A stretch of 64,000 bases of DNA from Ectocarpus siliculosus (lineage: Eukaryota; Sar; Phaeophyceae; Ectocarpales; Ectocarpaceae). The stretch's first letter is position 1. Each line of letters opens with the position of its first letter. The notes below the pieces were generated by a model. The model worked only from the letters and a program-made list of their open reading frames with translations, had not been told where the DNA came from and did not search any database. This document shows positions 1 through 11,184 of the stretch, piece after piece. The position numbers were made by a program, and so were the translations under genes. Location of the stretch: positions 2,807,308 through 2,871,307 of the forward strand of contig FN649755.1 of NCBI GenBank assembly GCA_000310025.1. The letters are read 5' to 3'.

Positions 1-2164
1 GGGGGGGGGGGGGTACACGATCTTTCATGTGGATGGCCACCTTGTTCGAGAGTCTGCGAACATTGGTGTTGGATACACGTGCTGTATGATTTGGTGTCAC
101 GCAGATTGGTAAGATTGCCGTTTGGTAGGGGGCACCGTGATGTGTCACGGGGCCCCTCCTTGCTGTTGGAGCGTTGGAGATGCTCTGTGTGGAGCACTCC
201 CTCTTTCGTCCGTGTGAAGGACGGTCGCCTACCTCTCGTGAAGATAATACATCACCGAAACAGTCTCACTCGATGAATAAGTGGCGTAGGCCGCAAATAC
301 TCAAACACACCTCCCCGCCAAGATTCTCTCAAAACATAGGCGATACACACATGAATTCATAACAAATTCACAACAAGGAGAGGTGCAATAAAGCAGTGCA
401 AAAACCCTCGGCATAGAACGTCAACACGGGTTATTCACGAGGAGGCACCACAAAATAGGCTATACGTTAGAAAGAAGCGCGTGGATGCTGGGCGCCCTCT
501 GTGGGAAACACGCCAGTATAATGTGAAATATTTTCGCAAACATGAACTGAACGTGGACATTTTTTCTATCTACACACGTTTCGGGGGAAATGAAGCCACA
601 CGCGAGAGACTTGTGACCGGGGCACAGAAAGAATCTCCAACGCACAAAATTTGGGGGTACAAGGTTCAAACGTTTACAGTCGCGACTGTACGACTAAATG
701 CTCGTTCGCACCCTCGACGCATCGTCGAGCTGTTCTGGCAGTTTCGCCGAAACCAACATGGGTTAACTTGTAGACCCAATCAGTGTGGATGGGTCCTTTA
801 ATATGTTCATTCACGTGTTCAACCTTGCCACAGCGAAGACAACTTCAATGAGGAGAAGAAAGAATCTTGCCCATACGTCAAAAGAGTCTTCGGGAAATAT
901 TTCGTTTTTCGCTTGTACCACCCCCAATATCCGGGAAATGCATTTCTAGCGAAACGCGCGTCATGCCAAATGACGAGAAGTCGACTCAAGCGCCGGTTAC
1001 CTCTGATACTTTTCGTGGGACAACAATCAACACAACGTCATTCATCAGAGCTTCAGCGATAGCGCCTGCTATATTACATTGTGGGGTAAGGACGATGATG
1101 GTAAAACCTCGAGCAACGACCCTTACGCGGGACGGTGGCCGGAGGCACTAGGCCGTCGGAGCAAGGACAGCAACCCCCTCACGACGTCAAGGTTGTACAT
1201 AAGGTCGTACACCACCGTGCGCAGCTGGTCTCGTCATTGCCGACTGGGGCATTCATCCTACCGACAGGGCGGGATGGCCAGCGCAAAATAAATTGAACAT
1301 TTTCCAGCTCAATCCCGTCCTCCCACTTTCCCACCCCCACCCTCCGCAGCTCATGGTTAGTGTCTCCCATTTACACCACAGCTTGCACCTCTAACCACCA
1401 GCGGGGGTGGGCTTGGTTTCCCCTTGCCGATTAAAAAACATTTTGGAAGCGCTATTTTTCGGGCTCCAAATTTGTTGGATAGTTTCCAAATTATTCAATG
1501 ACTTCCAAAAAGTTTGGATTCACAAATCAAGAGAAAACAGCGCTGTATAAAACGACCCTATGCAACCTGCGAGACCTCGATAATGAAAAGGGAAGCGATT
1601 GTCAGGGATGGGGAACGAGAGCGAGACAAACGGCGAGACAGCTAAAATATTGAGAGCAGACAGATGTGGATGTTGGTATATGCACAGTGTAGATTACGAA
1701 TGGTGGTATCACTCCTCGCGAAGCGTGTAGGTAGAGAGGCAACTTTCGCGACCAAGCGACATGGTCACGGAAGGAAAACATGAAAATTCCGTCGGGATAT
1801 TAGAGCGGCGTGACGTTCATCGGTGGCGTAACGAGTCGGAGGATGGCATTGGACGTGAGATTCCGTTTTCCCTCCCTCGTCGGCGGTTTTCTACATCGAT
1901 AAAATGTCTTCGGGCAACCGAAATGCAGAGTTTATCAGACTCCACGGCGATACAAAAGAGATTGCCTTTTCCGGAATTTGGCCTCGACATCTTGCACGTA
2001 CTTGCTTGGTAGGCGCTACTGTAGCTGGCCACCACCGGAGTGTTTTCGTTGTACGGTAACCAGTCCCCGCGAAAATGCACACAACAATAAACGCTGTTCA
2101 TTTTTTCCTGGACACCGCGCCGGTTCAAGTTGCGCTGCAGTTCACCAGATATATCAGGGTACTC
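1..2164. other. unassigned, mostly non-coding stretch
   Basis: The window opens with a run of 13 G. I see no reading frame with family resemblance on either strand. The only structured part is a patch at about 1438-1525 rich in TTTGGAA and its complement TTCCAAA, which resembles the better-preserved copies at 54.6, 59.0 and 60.0 kb. Confidence 0.5.
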
Positions 2165-2530
2165 TGTGTGTGTTCGTCCAATCTATTCTGGCACCAGTTT
2201 ATAGGCCTTTCGGCAAATAAATGTACCTGACGTATCAGCCGGGATCACCCAAGAGGAAGGTCACACGGGAGCCTCTTCATTATTTTTGTTTGTTTTGCTG
2301 CCCCACCTTTCCCCTGCCGTGCTTGCCTTAGTTTATATCGCGAGACGGGTTCAGCCATGCCTTTCCCTCATGCACCGTGAATCCGGAGTTTGTTCACTCA
2401 CAACCTACTGCTGTAGATCGCTTTCGACTGTTGTAAGGTTTGCTGGAAATAAATCCCGGGAAAAAAGAATAAACCCTTCCGCGGAGAGAATATGTTTTCA
2501 CAACCTGCCGCCAGGTACAGTAGTGCGCTG
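2165..2530 (-). mobile_element. SINE family 2 copy
   Basis: Read on the minus strand, this segment matches the copy at 62.44-62.87 kb in the same order: a CTGGCGGCA-GTTGTG head, a TTTTTTCC-GGGATTT-TTTCCAGCAA stretch, GCTGAACCC-TCTCGCGATA, GGCAGGGG, a GTGTGACC/GTGATCCCGGCTGATAC core and a GCCGAAAGGCCT tail. The tRNA-like head is less well kept here than in the 62-kb copy. The two copies are quite diverged, so this is an old insertion. Confidence 0.7.
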
Positions 2531-3476
2531 TTTTGTGTTGCCTTTTCGGTGTGTTTCTCAAGCGTGTGGTGGTCACCGTACGAACGTGAGCGACACACTC
2601 ATTCGCCGGGCACGTCCACCAGCCAAATCAATTTTGTTGGCATAAATAAGAAGTACTAAAAACTGCGTGCGGATTTTTCGTGGCCTCATCAAACGACTTT
2701 GACTAGTAGGTAAAACGCACACCCACCAATATACCTACCGCGGAGAAAAGAACGCCGGGAAATTCACCAGGACAGCCCTGGATGTTTCGATGATTCATTG
2801 CAGTAAGTGTTTCCGTGCTCAGCGTCCAGTGCTGGCTAGCAACAACCTGCCTGTGGCCATGGCCAACAATCTGGAGGGCAAGCCAGACTTTTGGCTCTAC
2901 TACTGTACATAGTCTCAGCACGCCACTGGTTGGTGCAGGCAGCAAGCTCTGGAGTACTTGGTTTGGTGTTTGTCGTGCCCTCGCTTTTGTCCAATCATTG
3001 GAAATGGAAAGACGATGGGGCCTAGCGAGTAGGTCTACTGTGCAACTTTGGCGACTCAGAAAGGAGGAATTCCGCGACGAAGCTCGAACGGAATGCATGC
3101 ATCGATTGTTCTATCGTTCTTGTGGAGACCTCGTTACTGAGGGGGAGGCTGTATCCACAACGGCGCTCAGAGCTATTCGTTGAAAACCCAATCCTCTCAA
3201 GCATGCATCGCATCATGTGTATGTGCGACGACGTGGATTTTTAGACTTCACGGACTGTGGACTACAACTTGGTCTGCAGGCGGCACCAAGAGACCGTGCC
3301 GTTCTTTGTTTCCCCAACGGTATCGTTTTAAAGACCTCCCGTATGTGCGGCGGGCACACCGAAGTTTCTTCTAAGACTGTCTGTCTCTCTCGTGTCTGCC
3401 GAAGGGGTCGTCTGCCAATTGTCGGTGACGTGCAGCTTTCTAGTCGACAACACACTACCCTACATCCTCTGGTATT
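2531..3476. other. unassigned stretch with long open frames on both strands
   Basis: Open frames of 120-160 codons exist on both strands around 2.70-3.45 kb, but none shows a recognisable motif, and the overlapping antisense frames are equally long. This could be a decayed transposon coding region. I cannot name it. Confidence 0.3.
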
Positions 3477-3548
3477 TTTTTTTTTTTTTTGTTCTTCACT
3501 TCAAATCAGCGCTCACAGCACTAGTGCCGTTTATTCCGACCCGTGGTA
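3477..3548 (-). mobile_element. SINE family 1, 3'-end fragment
   Basis: A poly-T run is followed by the complement of the SINE-1 tail (GCTGATTTGAAGTGAAGA) and the GGCACTAGTGCTGTGAGC segment. It is 5'-truncated at about 70 bp and lies in reverse orientation. Confidence 0.75.
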
Positions 3549-3922
3549 TGCCAGGTCTGGACGTACCCAAGAAACGTTCTCACGGAGACAATGTTCGGAT
3601 AACTTGGACGTTCAACTCGTGTTACAAATGAATTCGAAAAGGGAGGGTCGCCTGCGACATGCGTTACAGAAGACGAACGTGTGTACCAACAACTGATTGC
3701 CACCGCAATAATTAGCCGATGGTAGCTAGAGGGACGGACAGGTAGGTGCACGAATCCGGCGGATGGTGTAGATGCATCTTGTACATATGTGAAACGACCA
3801 TCGCATCTACCTCTCCGCCGGGGCTATCACCAAGATCTCCCCTCTACGGTGTGTACATCTATCTACAAGATTGACTACCGAAGCCATCAGAGCCAATGGG
3901 AATCGACCACGAATATACTCAC

Positions 3923-4189
3923 GTCCGCGATGCCAGAGCGGATGGTCTTGGCCACGTGCGAGCCCAGGAACACGGCTCCCAAGAACTCGAATACTCCCGC
4001 GAGGACGACGGCCTGCTTGATGGTGAGGGCCCTGGCGCCCACAGAGGTGGCGAAGGCGTTCGCGAGATCGTTTGCCCCGATGCCGAAGGCCGCGAAGACG
4101 GCGCCGATCGACGATACGATGACGATCCAGAGAAACTCTGATGTCACCGCCGGCGCGAGGATGCGCTCGTCAAGCACGCCGCCGTCCAT
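3923..4189 (-). CDS. PiT/PHO4-family phosphate transporter, first exon only
   Basis: The exon encodes 89 residues in phase 0, from ATG at 4189 (context AAAACCATGG) to a strong donor GAC|GTGAGTAT at 3922. A first membrane segment covers residues about 19-37. It is followed by the inorganic-phosphate-transporter signature GANDLANAFATSVG at residues 38-51, then a second membrane segment at about 57-77 (VLAGVFEFLGAVFLG) and the conserved H-x-A-x-TIR-x-GI-D end. In the family the GANDVANAF signature is part of the conserved repeat of these Na+- or H+-coupled phosphate symporters at plasma or vacuolar membranes. A TATATAT stretch at about 4231-4239 lies 45 bp upstream of the start and could be a TATA element. 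The following exons, including the second PVSTTH-type repeat, should lie at lower coordinates, but I find no matching peptide down to position 1. Either the first intron exceeds 3.9 kb or this is an orphan exon. Confidence 0.85.
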
Positions 4190-6413
4190 GGTTTTTTCGC
4201 GGGCGTGATGTAACGTGGTGTCTGCGTGAGGTTGGCTATATATCTACCACGCCAGCTTTGGCAGCGAGCGGTCTTGCGAAGAGGAGGGCAAAAAAGTAGA
4301 AGAGATCTTGAGTGAAGAAGGTGGGGCGGGGAGTTGAAGGGGCCAAAGCTCTGAGACAAGGGTCCGCGCTTGGTCGTGCCTGTCATGATACTGTTCCGCA
4401 GTGATCGAATCTATACAATGCCGTTCGATCTGCTTGTATGAATCTATAGCGCGGTTATTGTTCGGCCGCATCATGTCGATTTCGAATTTTTTCGATCCTG
4501 CTCTGCTCGACGCCAAACAAGGCATCGGCAATAACAACATTGCGCGACCTTGAAACACGGCAGACAACAGTAAGTAGTAGACAGACATGCAATGTCGACT
4601 ACATGCAAGGCTCCCCCGTAGAGGTAAGAGAATTGGTTCAAGCCTATGTCAAAGGTAGAGCCAGGCATAAAAAAGACAAAAAACAATCTGCGCGCAACTT
4701 GGCTGTCGTGGGCCGACCTACAGGTATGTACTGCTGTAAATTGGCCGACTCGACGAAAAAGAGGGGGGAAATGTGTACGGGATGACGTGGGCATCCATAT
4801 CCGTCGACTTCTGTTGATTCAACCACGAAAATCCGCCGTCATTGCGATGATATGAGGGAGGCAGGGATGGGCACGTCACCAGCAACAGCGTAGGTAGGCA
4901 CCATTGTTGCGTTCCCGTTGCGGATGGTTTTCTTGAGGCGTACACGTATACGTATCGTGCAGTATGTAGGAGTATCGTATCCAAGCCTGTATGTAGCAGC
5001 CCCAGAACAGCGAGTGTCAGACACACAGAATACATACTTGTACACAAACTCCACGCCGGAGAGAGAGAATGCCCGCCCAGCGTTATACGCTGAAAACGAT
5101 GATGGACCACGGCAGGGCTCGTCCGCAGTTTCAACTTTCAAGGGTCGGATCAAATGATCAAATGATCAAATAAATGATGATTTGCATTCCCATCCCGGCG
5201 ACGACTCTTCGTCCTTGGTGGTTCTGGCCTTCCTTTCTTTGTGTTTTTTCAGAGAGTTCGCAGACGAGACACCCCACATTTGCTGCTGGTCATGACAAAC
5301 TGAAACGGCACCGAAGTCACTTGCATGGTAGCGCTGTGCATGGTCGCGCTGTGCATGGCCGTGATGCTGTGCATCTATCTGTGGGTGTGTCTCTCCTCTC
5401 ATACTAGATGCATAACAGCACTCTTCTCGAAATCGCACGTTGGACAGAAACGATGGCTGGCTGCGGTGGCATCAGTAGTTGACAACTTTTTTACCCCGAA
5501 GGTAAACACAACATGCGTACGGCATGTGGCGCCTTTACGCAGGAAAAAGAAAGCACATCATTACTCGTTCTTTCCTGAGCATCACCACACACAGTGAAGG
5601 TCCACGCGGTGTGGTAAGGGCTGTGGCGTGCTGGTGCTGCTGCAGATTTGCCTGCTCTCTTATGCCTGCTCTAAAGAAAAGCGTTGTTCTTGAGTCTAAA
5701 AAACAACGCTACAGACTTGAAAATAGGAAACCGCTGGCGTTTACAAATATACTGATACGCGTACGTGTAGGTGACACAAAGCCCTTTCTACAAACTATAC
5801 ATCCCCCGCACCTACCACGACGACTCTAAGTCAGACAAGTATGTTCTCGGAAAACACTCGAGGAGGCAATCCCAACGCCATCATTTTCAGCAGCGTCATC
5901 AGTGAAATATATCGAACTTTGAAAACTGTCTTTCCGGCCGTCCAGTCTCACCGCCTCTCAGGTAGAATTTGACACCGAAGGACACACACACACACATCTG
6001 GTGTGCGTGCCCGACATCCCCACCACGTGGCAGCGGCAAGAGCCGGCCGAGCATCACTGGTCACTGAAGACGGAGAAATAAACGATAGCCCCGAAGGTGT
6101 AACTACTACAGTAAACGGTGTATCGTACGTTAGACCCTGCTGGAGCTGAAGTGGTTGTGCCTGTCCGTCCTGCTGGCACTGCTGCCGGGTTTTCCTGTAA
6201 GTATGCATATGTATGTGTAGCACCGCCTCTCCCTTGTTCTAGTGCAGACACACCTGCCCGCACACTAGCCGCACACCCGCCTGCGGGTCAACCGCGTTCC
6301 AACTTTTTGGGCTGCGGCATCGGCATCTCCATCACCCGAACAACCAAGGCGAAACGACAGCAGTAGGCAGGTGGATTCTCCGAGTCTAGAGTCTAGGCGA
6401 GACAGAGAGAGAC
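4190..6413. other. unassigned intergenic stretch
   Basis: This is probably the promoter side of the phosphate transporter exon followed by non-coding DNA. Nothing in it resembles a known protein. Small local duplications are present, for example a GCGCTGTGCATGG unit repeated near 5325-5365. Confidence 0.45.
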
Positions 6414-6481
6414 CAGTCGCTCAGAGCTACAGCAGTACAGCAGCCAGCTGCCAGTCGCTCAGAGCTACAGCAGTACAGCAT
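6414..6481. repeat. 38-bp tandem duplication
   Basis: CAGTCGCTCAGAGCTACAGC and the following TACAGCA occur at 6414 and again at 6452 without change, separated by a short CAGCCAGCTGC linker. Confidence 0.85.
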
Positions 6482-6549
6482 CCGCATGTTTCCCTCAACC
6501 GTTTGGCCTCACCCCTCAGACTTTAGCGTACACACATATGCATGGCCAG

Positions 6550-7041
6550 GGTCGCCCCGGTGGTCTAGTAGGTAACCTTGGAACCTTCTAGAGGTCAGGT
6601 CCAGGGGATCGAAGCCGGCGTAAGCGAAGCAAAGTGAGTTTTTCTCTCGCTTCCGCTCTTGGCTTAGTGGATAGCGCTAGTTCGTGTGTACACAGAGGGA
6701 AGAGAGTGCTGAACTCTTCTCGCATTCAAAATCGAAGGCAAAGTACCGCAGGAGGGGAGGGTAGAGAGGGGCTCTTCTGTGTGACCACGGGTTGGAGTAA
6801 AGGCAGTGTAGTGCTGTGAGCGCTGATTTCCATATATAGGGGTGTTTAATTAATTGTTTGTGGGTTTGGGGAGTACATATAAAATAATTTATATATAGGG
6901 GTGTTTGATTTAATTAATTGTTTTTGGGTTTGGGGGGTTTGGGGAGTAGTACATAAAAAAAAGAATTTATATATAGGGGTGTTTGATTTAATTAATTGTT
7001 TTTGGGTTTGGGGAGTACATATGAAGTGAAGAAAAAACAAA
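6550..7041 (+). mobile_element. SINE family 1, nearly full length, interrupted near its 3' end
   Basis: The head GGTCGCCCCGGTGGTCTAGT contains a pol III A box (TGGTCTAGTAGG), followed by a weakened B box (GGGATCGAAGCC). A second tRNA-like unit (TGGCTTAGTGGATAGCGCTAG) and the SINE core come next. The tail GCTGATTT stops at 6829 and resumes as GAAGTGAAGAAAAAAC at 7023, so a 193-bp block was inserted into the tail. Confidence 0.85.
6830..7022. repeat. three copies of a 55-bp unit inserted in a SINE
   Basis: The unit runs ATATATAGGGGTGTTTGATT, then TAATTAATTGTTTTTGGGTT, then TGGGGAGTACATAT. It occurs three times with short A/T-rich joints, the second copy carrying an extra GGGTTTGG. A fourth single copy lies at 15.91 kb, so the unit moves or copies independently of this SINE. 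I see no inverted ends and no coding capacity. Confidence 0.85.
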
Positions 7042-7580
7042 ATAATTGTCTATTCCGTCGACCTGTAGTCTACATGCGCTCAAGGCTTTGGTGGACATAC
7101 CCTGAGTATGTCGTACATGGCATAGCTCTCTTGTGCATGAGAGCTCAACGGGAGAGGACAGATCCTACTTCTGTGGATACTTCTCTCTTCTCTTCAGCTG
7201 TTCACGCAGCAGCAGCTACCTGCGCTACTGCCGTGTATTGTTTGTTGTACATAGTCACATCCTGACTCCGAAATTAATTTCCTCTTTGCCGATCCCTATT
7301 GGCTGTTGCTCGACAGTCCTCATTTTCGGAGATCGCGTTATTTTCGGAGATACGCTCTGGTTTCGCCGAAACGCCGAAACGCGTGTTCGCCCGCGCTCAC
7401 ATGTCGCCCTTCGACAGCCAGTAAGACGGCGCACACAACGAAGCACGGAGGAGAAGACGCGAACATTCCGTGGTGGTGAAGATGGTTTCCAAGTGCCTCC
7501 TGTAGACTACGCGTACTTGCTGGACCAAAACATGGGCGCACAAAACAAGGGCAGGATCAACCCTCGGACAACAGCGCGGC

Positions 7581-7826
7581 GCGGCGGCGGAATAACTGAG
7601 AGATTGTCATCAGGGGGTCGTGTGTGCGTATCCACCCGGACACGTTTGAGAGAGATCTTGCTGATATATTTGCCCTAGATATGCACGTCAAATGATGAGC
7701 GTTGCGCGGCGGCGGAATAACTGAGAGATTGTCATCAGGGGTTCGTGTGTGCGTATCGGCCCGGACGCGTTTGAGAGAGATCTTGCTGATGTCCTTGCCC
7801 TAGATATGCACGTCAAATGATGATGG
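7581..7826. repeat. 125-bp tandem duplication
   Basis: GCGGCGGAATAACTGAGAGA begins both units (AATAACTGAG at 7591 and 7716). The copies differ at a few positions only, suggesting a recent duplication. Confidence 0.9.
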
Positions 7827-8894
7827 TGTCAGGGAGCGGGAGTTTCGACTATAAAACCGATGCACGCGTCTTGGAAATCCTCCGTGGTAGGTAGCCTACA
7901 TGCACTGTAGACTACGTATGTATATGCAAAGAGCAAACCAATTGAAGTCGACCAAGGGTATGTATGTTGCACTACTGTTTCATACTTCTGAGTTAAATAG
8001 TCTACGCCTACATGAAGGACCCGATTCGCAGGGTATCCGTCGACTGGTTTCTACCAGAATGGTTACACCTTGGCATATGTAGTGGTTGTCGGACTGGTGC
8101 GAGTCTCCTTGAACATTTTCTCGTGACTTGGGGGATATTTTTCCCATGGACAACAAATGTGCTTGGAGTCGATCCTACCAAGAATCGAGACACCTTCCAT
8201 CGAATTACCCGTCCTGGCCACAAGAGGTTCCTCGTTGAGGATTGGTTCTGTAGGTGGAGAGTGCTATGGAGGGCACGATTCGAAGAGTATTCGTCGATTG
8301 ACGTTTACCGCAATCGGTACACCTTCTTCGCGTAGGGAAAAAGAAAAAGTATTCAGAGAATAATCACCGCAGTATACGCTGTAGGGCCAAGGGAGATAGT
8401 GACCAATTTATCAATACGAGACACTCAGAGAGAGGGGGTGACGAACCTTGAAAGCTGTAGTGTAGTTTGAGGACACAACCATCGCACGCGTATCACTACC
8501 CAGTTCCCAAAGGCGGGTCAAAGTTCGTCTAGGTATGGATAAAGTTATAATACCCAACGAATACAACGAATAGGTTAAGGTTTAGACTAACGAATCGAGT
8601 AGAAGAACACTAGAGCAAACGGGTGTAGTGGATACTCTACACTCCGTATCCTCCGCATTTATTGAGCACTGGTTCTGTGTCGAGGGAGGTCCTGTGTCAA
8701 CGCGCGCCACCGTATACGGGGTCCATAGCGTAGAGATGCTAGCATTATTCGCTGTCCGTCACATCCAGGTGTAACTGGCAGTTCGCTCCGGCTCGTACCA
8801 CACCCGGAGACGTTCCCGAAAGTCGACGTTTCTGCTGACAAGCACGATGACCACAGGCCTAACTCTACCAGTCGGCGCTGACTGGTACCGTATA
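7827..8894. other. unassigned stretch with a decayed duplication
   Basis: A 107-codon plus-strand frame with an ATG at 8012 runs to 8335 but resembles no family I know. Its two ends are related to each other: CGATTCGCAGGGTATCCGTC near 8020 and CGATTCGAAGAGTATTCGTC near 8277, each leading to GGTACACCTT-like endings. I read this as an old tandem duplication rather than a gene. Confidence 0.35.
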
Positions 8895-9101
8895 TGACAC
8901 AATATAACACACCCCCAGGGTCGATTTTCAAAGCTCCGTGTTTTCAACCGCAGAGAGAGTCGCGGCGCCGATAACGGCGGCGTTGAAGTAGTTTGATCGA
9001 GAGCTCTCTGAAAATGTATCGCTTCGTTTACGCATCCTGCTCTTCGTCGTGAAGTAATTGAGCTTTGAAAATCGGTCCCGGGAGTGCGTTATCTTGTGTC
9101 G
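8895..9101. mobile_element. TA-flanked MITE, ACACAAGATAACACACCCC subfamily
   Basis: Terminal inverted repeats (TGACACAATATAACACACCC at the left, the complement of GTGCGTTATCTTGTGTCG at the right) are each flanked by TA. The interior carries the family marks TTTTCAAAGCTC, GCCGATAACGGCGGCG and GAGCTTTGAAAATCGGTC. It is about 207 bp, non-coding and non-autonomous. Confidence 0.85.
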
Positions 9102-10194
9102 TATGCGGTAGTCTGGTGCTCACCGTGCTTCTCAACACAGTCTCCGCTGACGATGGCCTGGTGCGGGATCGTGTTTCCGTTCTTTGTCGTGGTGAAGGCA
9201 GCCTGCAGGGCGTCGACATGATCGGCTCCGAGCCCCACCTTCTTTGTCAAAATGTATGATCTTGGTCCAGGGGCCTCCCCTGCTCCCCCCCCCCCCGTAT
9301 TGTAGATCAACTCCCTGAAACGGCCCTAACGTCGCAGTCGTGACATGTTCCTGAGGGAGGTTGGAGGAGGACTGACCGTTTGTAGAGCCGACACGAGGTT
9401 CTTGAGGCAGAAGGCAGAGCCTTTTTCGTGCTGTAGAGCTCCGACACGACTACTGGGCCCCAGGACAGCTGTATGCATATTGTCACTGGAAGGACGTCGG
9501 GTCGCGAAACCCTCCTCATGTGCCGTTTCGTCGTCCCTTGTACTCAACGGTCTCGATCTACGACGAAGGAATATGAAGAGTTGTGCGAAGAACTGGGGAT
9601 TGGGCTATTACGAACAATAACAGGTTCTAAGGATCACCACGAACGTTTGTGTCTGGGCATCCCTCCAACCGCTGACCACCTGGATGCTGGGAAACCTTGT
9701 ACAAAAATGTCGCGTGTTGTGCCGAAATTGGACGTTCAACAACTCATGGACCTCTGTCATGTTCTCGTTGTGAACAATTCCACCGGAATTCGTCGGTGAG
9801 TTGGTCGAATCTCATATGAAAACTGCATTACAAGCACATGGGCACGTGCTGGAAGGTGTTGAAATATTCAATGATTCAATGGAAGGCTCAGATGCCTGCG
9901 CTGAGCGAAAAAGGTGACGTGCGTGAAAGCAATGACAACCAATCATTAAGGAAGCGCAGGGGGGGGGAGGGTCTTCGATTTTCGTGCGTTCGTGTGCTGC
10001 GCTGTGACATGCCATGTGCTTGGAACATATAATGGTTTGGTTTGTCAGAGGCAACGAATTTTCGCGAATAGCTCACCAAAGAAAGCGTGACCCGGCAGTA
10101 ACTCCACCATTGCCACGCTCTTCTCATCCGCAGCTACGCTACTCGAGCACCTTTGAGTTCACACCACGCATGGGTTTGAAGTAACGCTACATCG
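9102..10194. other. unassigned stretch downstream of the ankyrin gene
   Basis: Apart from the possible retroelement fragment at 9545-9799, nothing is recognisable. The last 200 bases are probably the 3' untranslated region of the minus-strand ankyrin gene. Confidence 0.4.
9545..9799 (+). mobile_element. possible Ty1/copia integrase fossil fragment
   Basis: A short stretch reading TTKEYEELCEELGIGLL resembles the part of copia-type integrase cores between the second and third catalytic regions (family style: S-KEFE-FCEELGI). The similarity is short and the rest does not match. No long terminal repeats are seen near it. If real, it is a small, old and broken remnant. Confidence 0.2.
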
Positions 10195-11184
10195 TCAATA
10201 GTCTTCATCGCTACATAAAGGATCGAGGCGTCGCAAGGCCTCCTCGATCTCCAAGGGCGGCGCGTCATCGCCGTAGATGACTGCATGAAATGCGCAGTCC
10301 TTCCTGGCTCGCTCCAGCTCATCGGGGGTTAGGTCGTGCATCTCAAGGGACGACGACTGCGCCGTGGTGAAGTCTTGCCGGATTGGCTCGGGCCCGGCCG
10401 GACTCATTTCTGCGTCTGGCGGTGGACACCCTTCGGCTACACCATCCGTTTCCTGTCCCGTCTCCTTCTCAATACTGTCGGGGTCCCGGGGACACCCGTT
10501 CTCGAGGCAGAACTGGAGAACGCCCCAGTGACCCCGAGAGGCGGCGACAGCGGTAGTCGCTTCGCTCCACCCGCACCCTTGTTCTCGGCACCACATCAGG
10601 ATGTCGAGATGTCCTCCGAAGGCCGCGGACGTGCTTGTGTCTTCGTCCCACTCGCAACCATTTTCTCTGGCCCACTTGAGCACGCCGAGGCTCCCGCACC
10701 GCGCGGCTGAGGCGGTTGTTCCGGCGTCCCACGGGCACCCGTGCTCCCGGCAGTATTGGAGGATTTTCAGGTGTCTCCCGCTGGCGGCTGCCGAGCAGGT
10801 GCTCTCGTCCCACTCGGAGCCGTACGTCCTCGCCCACCAAATGATCCCGAGGTGTCCACGCAAGGCTGCCTCGGCGCATACCATCTTCCCAATCGGGCAA
10901 CCATTCAGCACGGCGCACTGAAGGAGATCTAGCCTGCCGAGCTTGGCGGCGGTCTCGCAGATTCCTTTGGTTCTGCGGAGGCCGCAGTGGAAGCTGAAGG
11001 ATAGCTGGGACACCGACGTTCCGTTCGTTGCGGCTCGAGTGACGGCAGGGCGCTCGCCCCACGCGCGCGACCACCCCCTGCACACGGTCGCGAAGAACAG
11101 ATATTGGTTGTGATCTACATACTCCATCAGGTGGTTGACGACGGTCTTGTTGCTTGTGAGGGGGTTGAGCATGGTCTTCTCCAT
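10195..11184 (-). CDS. F-box-like/ankyrin-repeat protein
   Basis: A single uninterrupted exon of 329 residues starts at an ATG with good context (GGAGGCCATGG). Residues about 13-42 (VVNHLMEYVDHNQYLFFATV, then CRGWSR) resemble the F-box-like helix pair that heads many stramenopile ankyrin proteins. From about residue 75 there are six short repeats of roughly 26 residues on the pattern GHL-IL-W-RE-GC-WDE-T---AA. Examples are LGVLKWARENGCEWDE and LDILMWCREQGCGWSE. The last 90 residues are acidic and carry no repeat. By family logic it is a soluble protein-binding adaptor, perhaps linking a client to an SCF ubiquitin ligase. The client is unknown and the F-box assignment is weaker than the ankyrin one. 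Similar repeats occur in giant-virus genomes, but nothing here suggests viral origin. Confidence 0.9.
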   Translation of the reverse strand: MEKTMLNPLTSNKTVVNHLMEYVDHNQYLFFATVCRGWSRAWGERPAVTRAATNGTSVSQLSFSFHCGLRRTKGICETAAKLGRLDLLQCAVLNGCPIGKMVCAEAALRGHLGIIWWARTYGSEWDESTCSAAASGRHLKILQYCREHGCPWDAGTTASAARCGSLGVLKWARENGCEWDEDTSTSAAFGGHLDILMWCREQGCGWSEATTAVAASRGHWGVLQFCLENGCPRDPDSIEKETGQETDGVAEGCPPPDAEMSPAGPEPIRQDFTTAQSSSLEMHDLTPDELERARKDCAFHAVIYGDDAPPLEIEEALRRLDPLCSDEDY

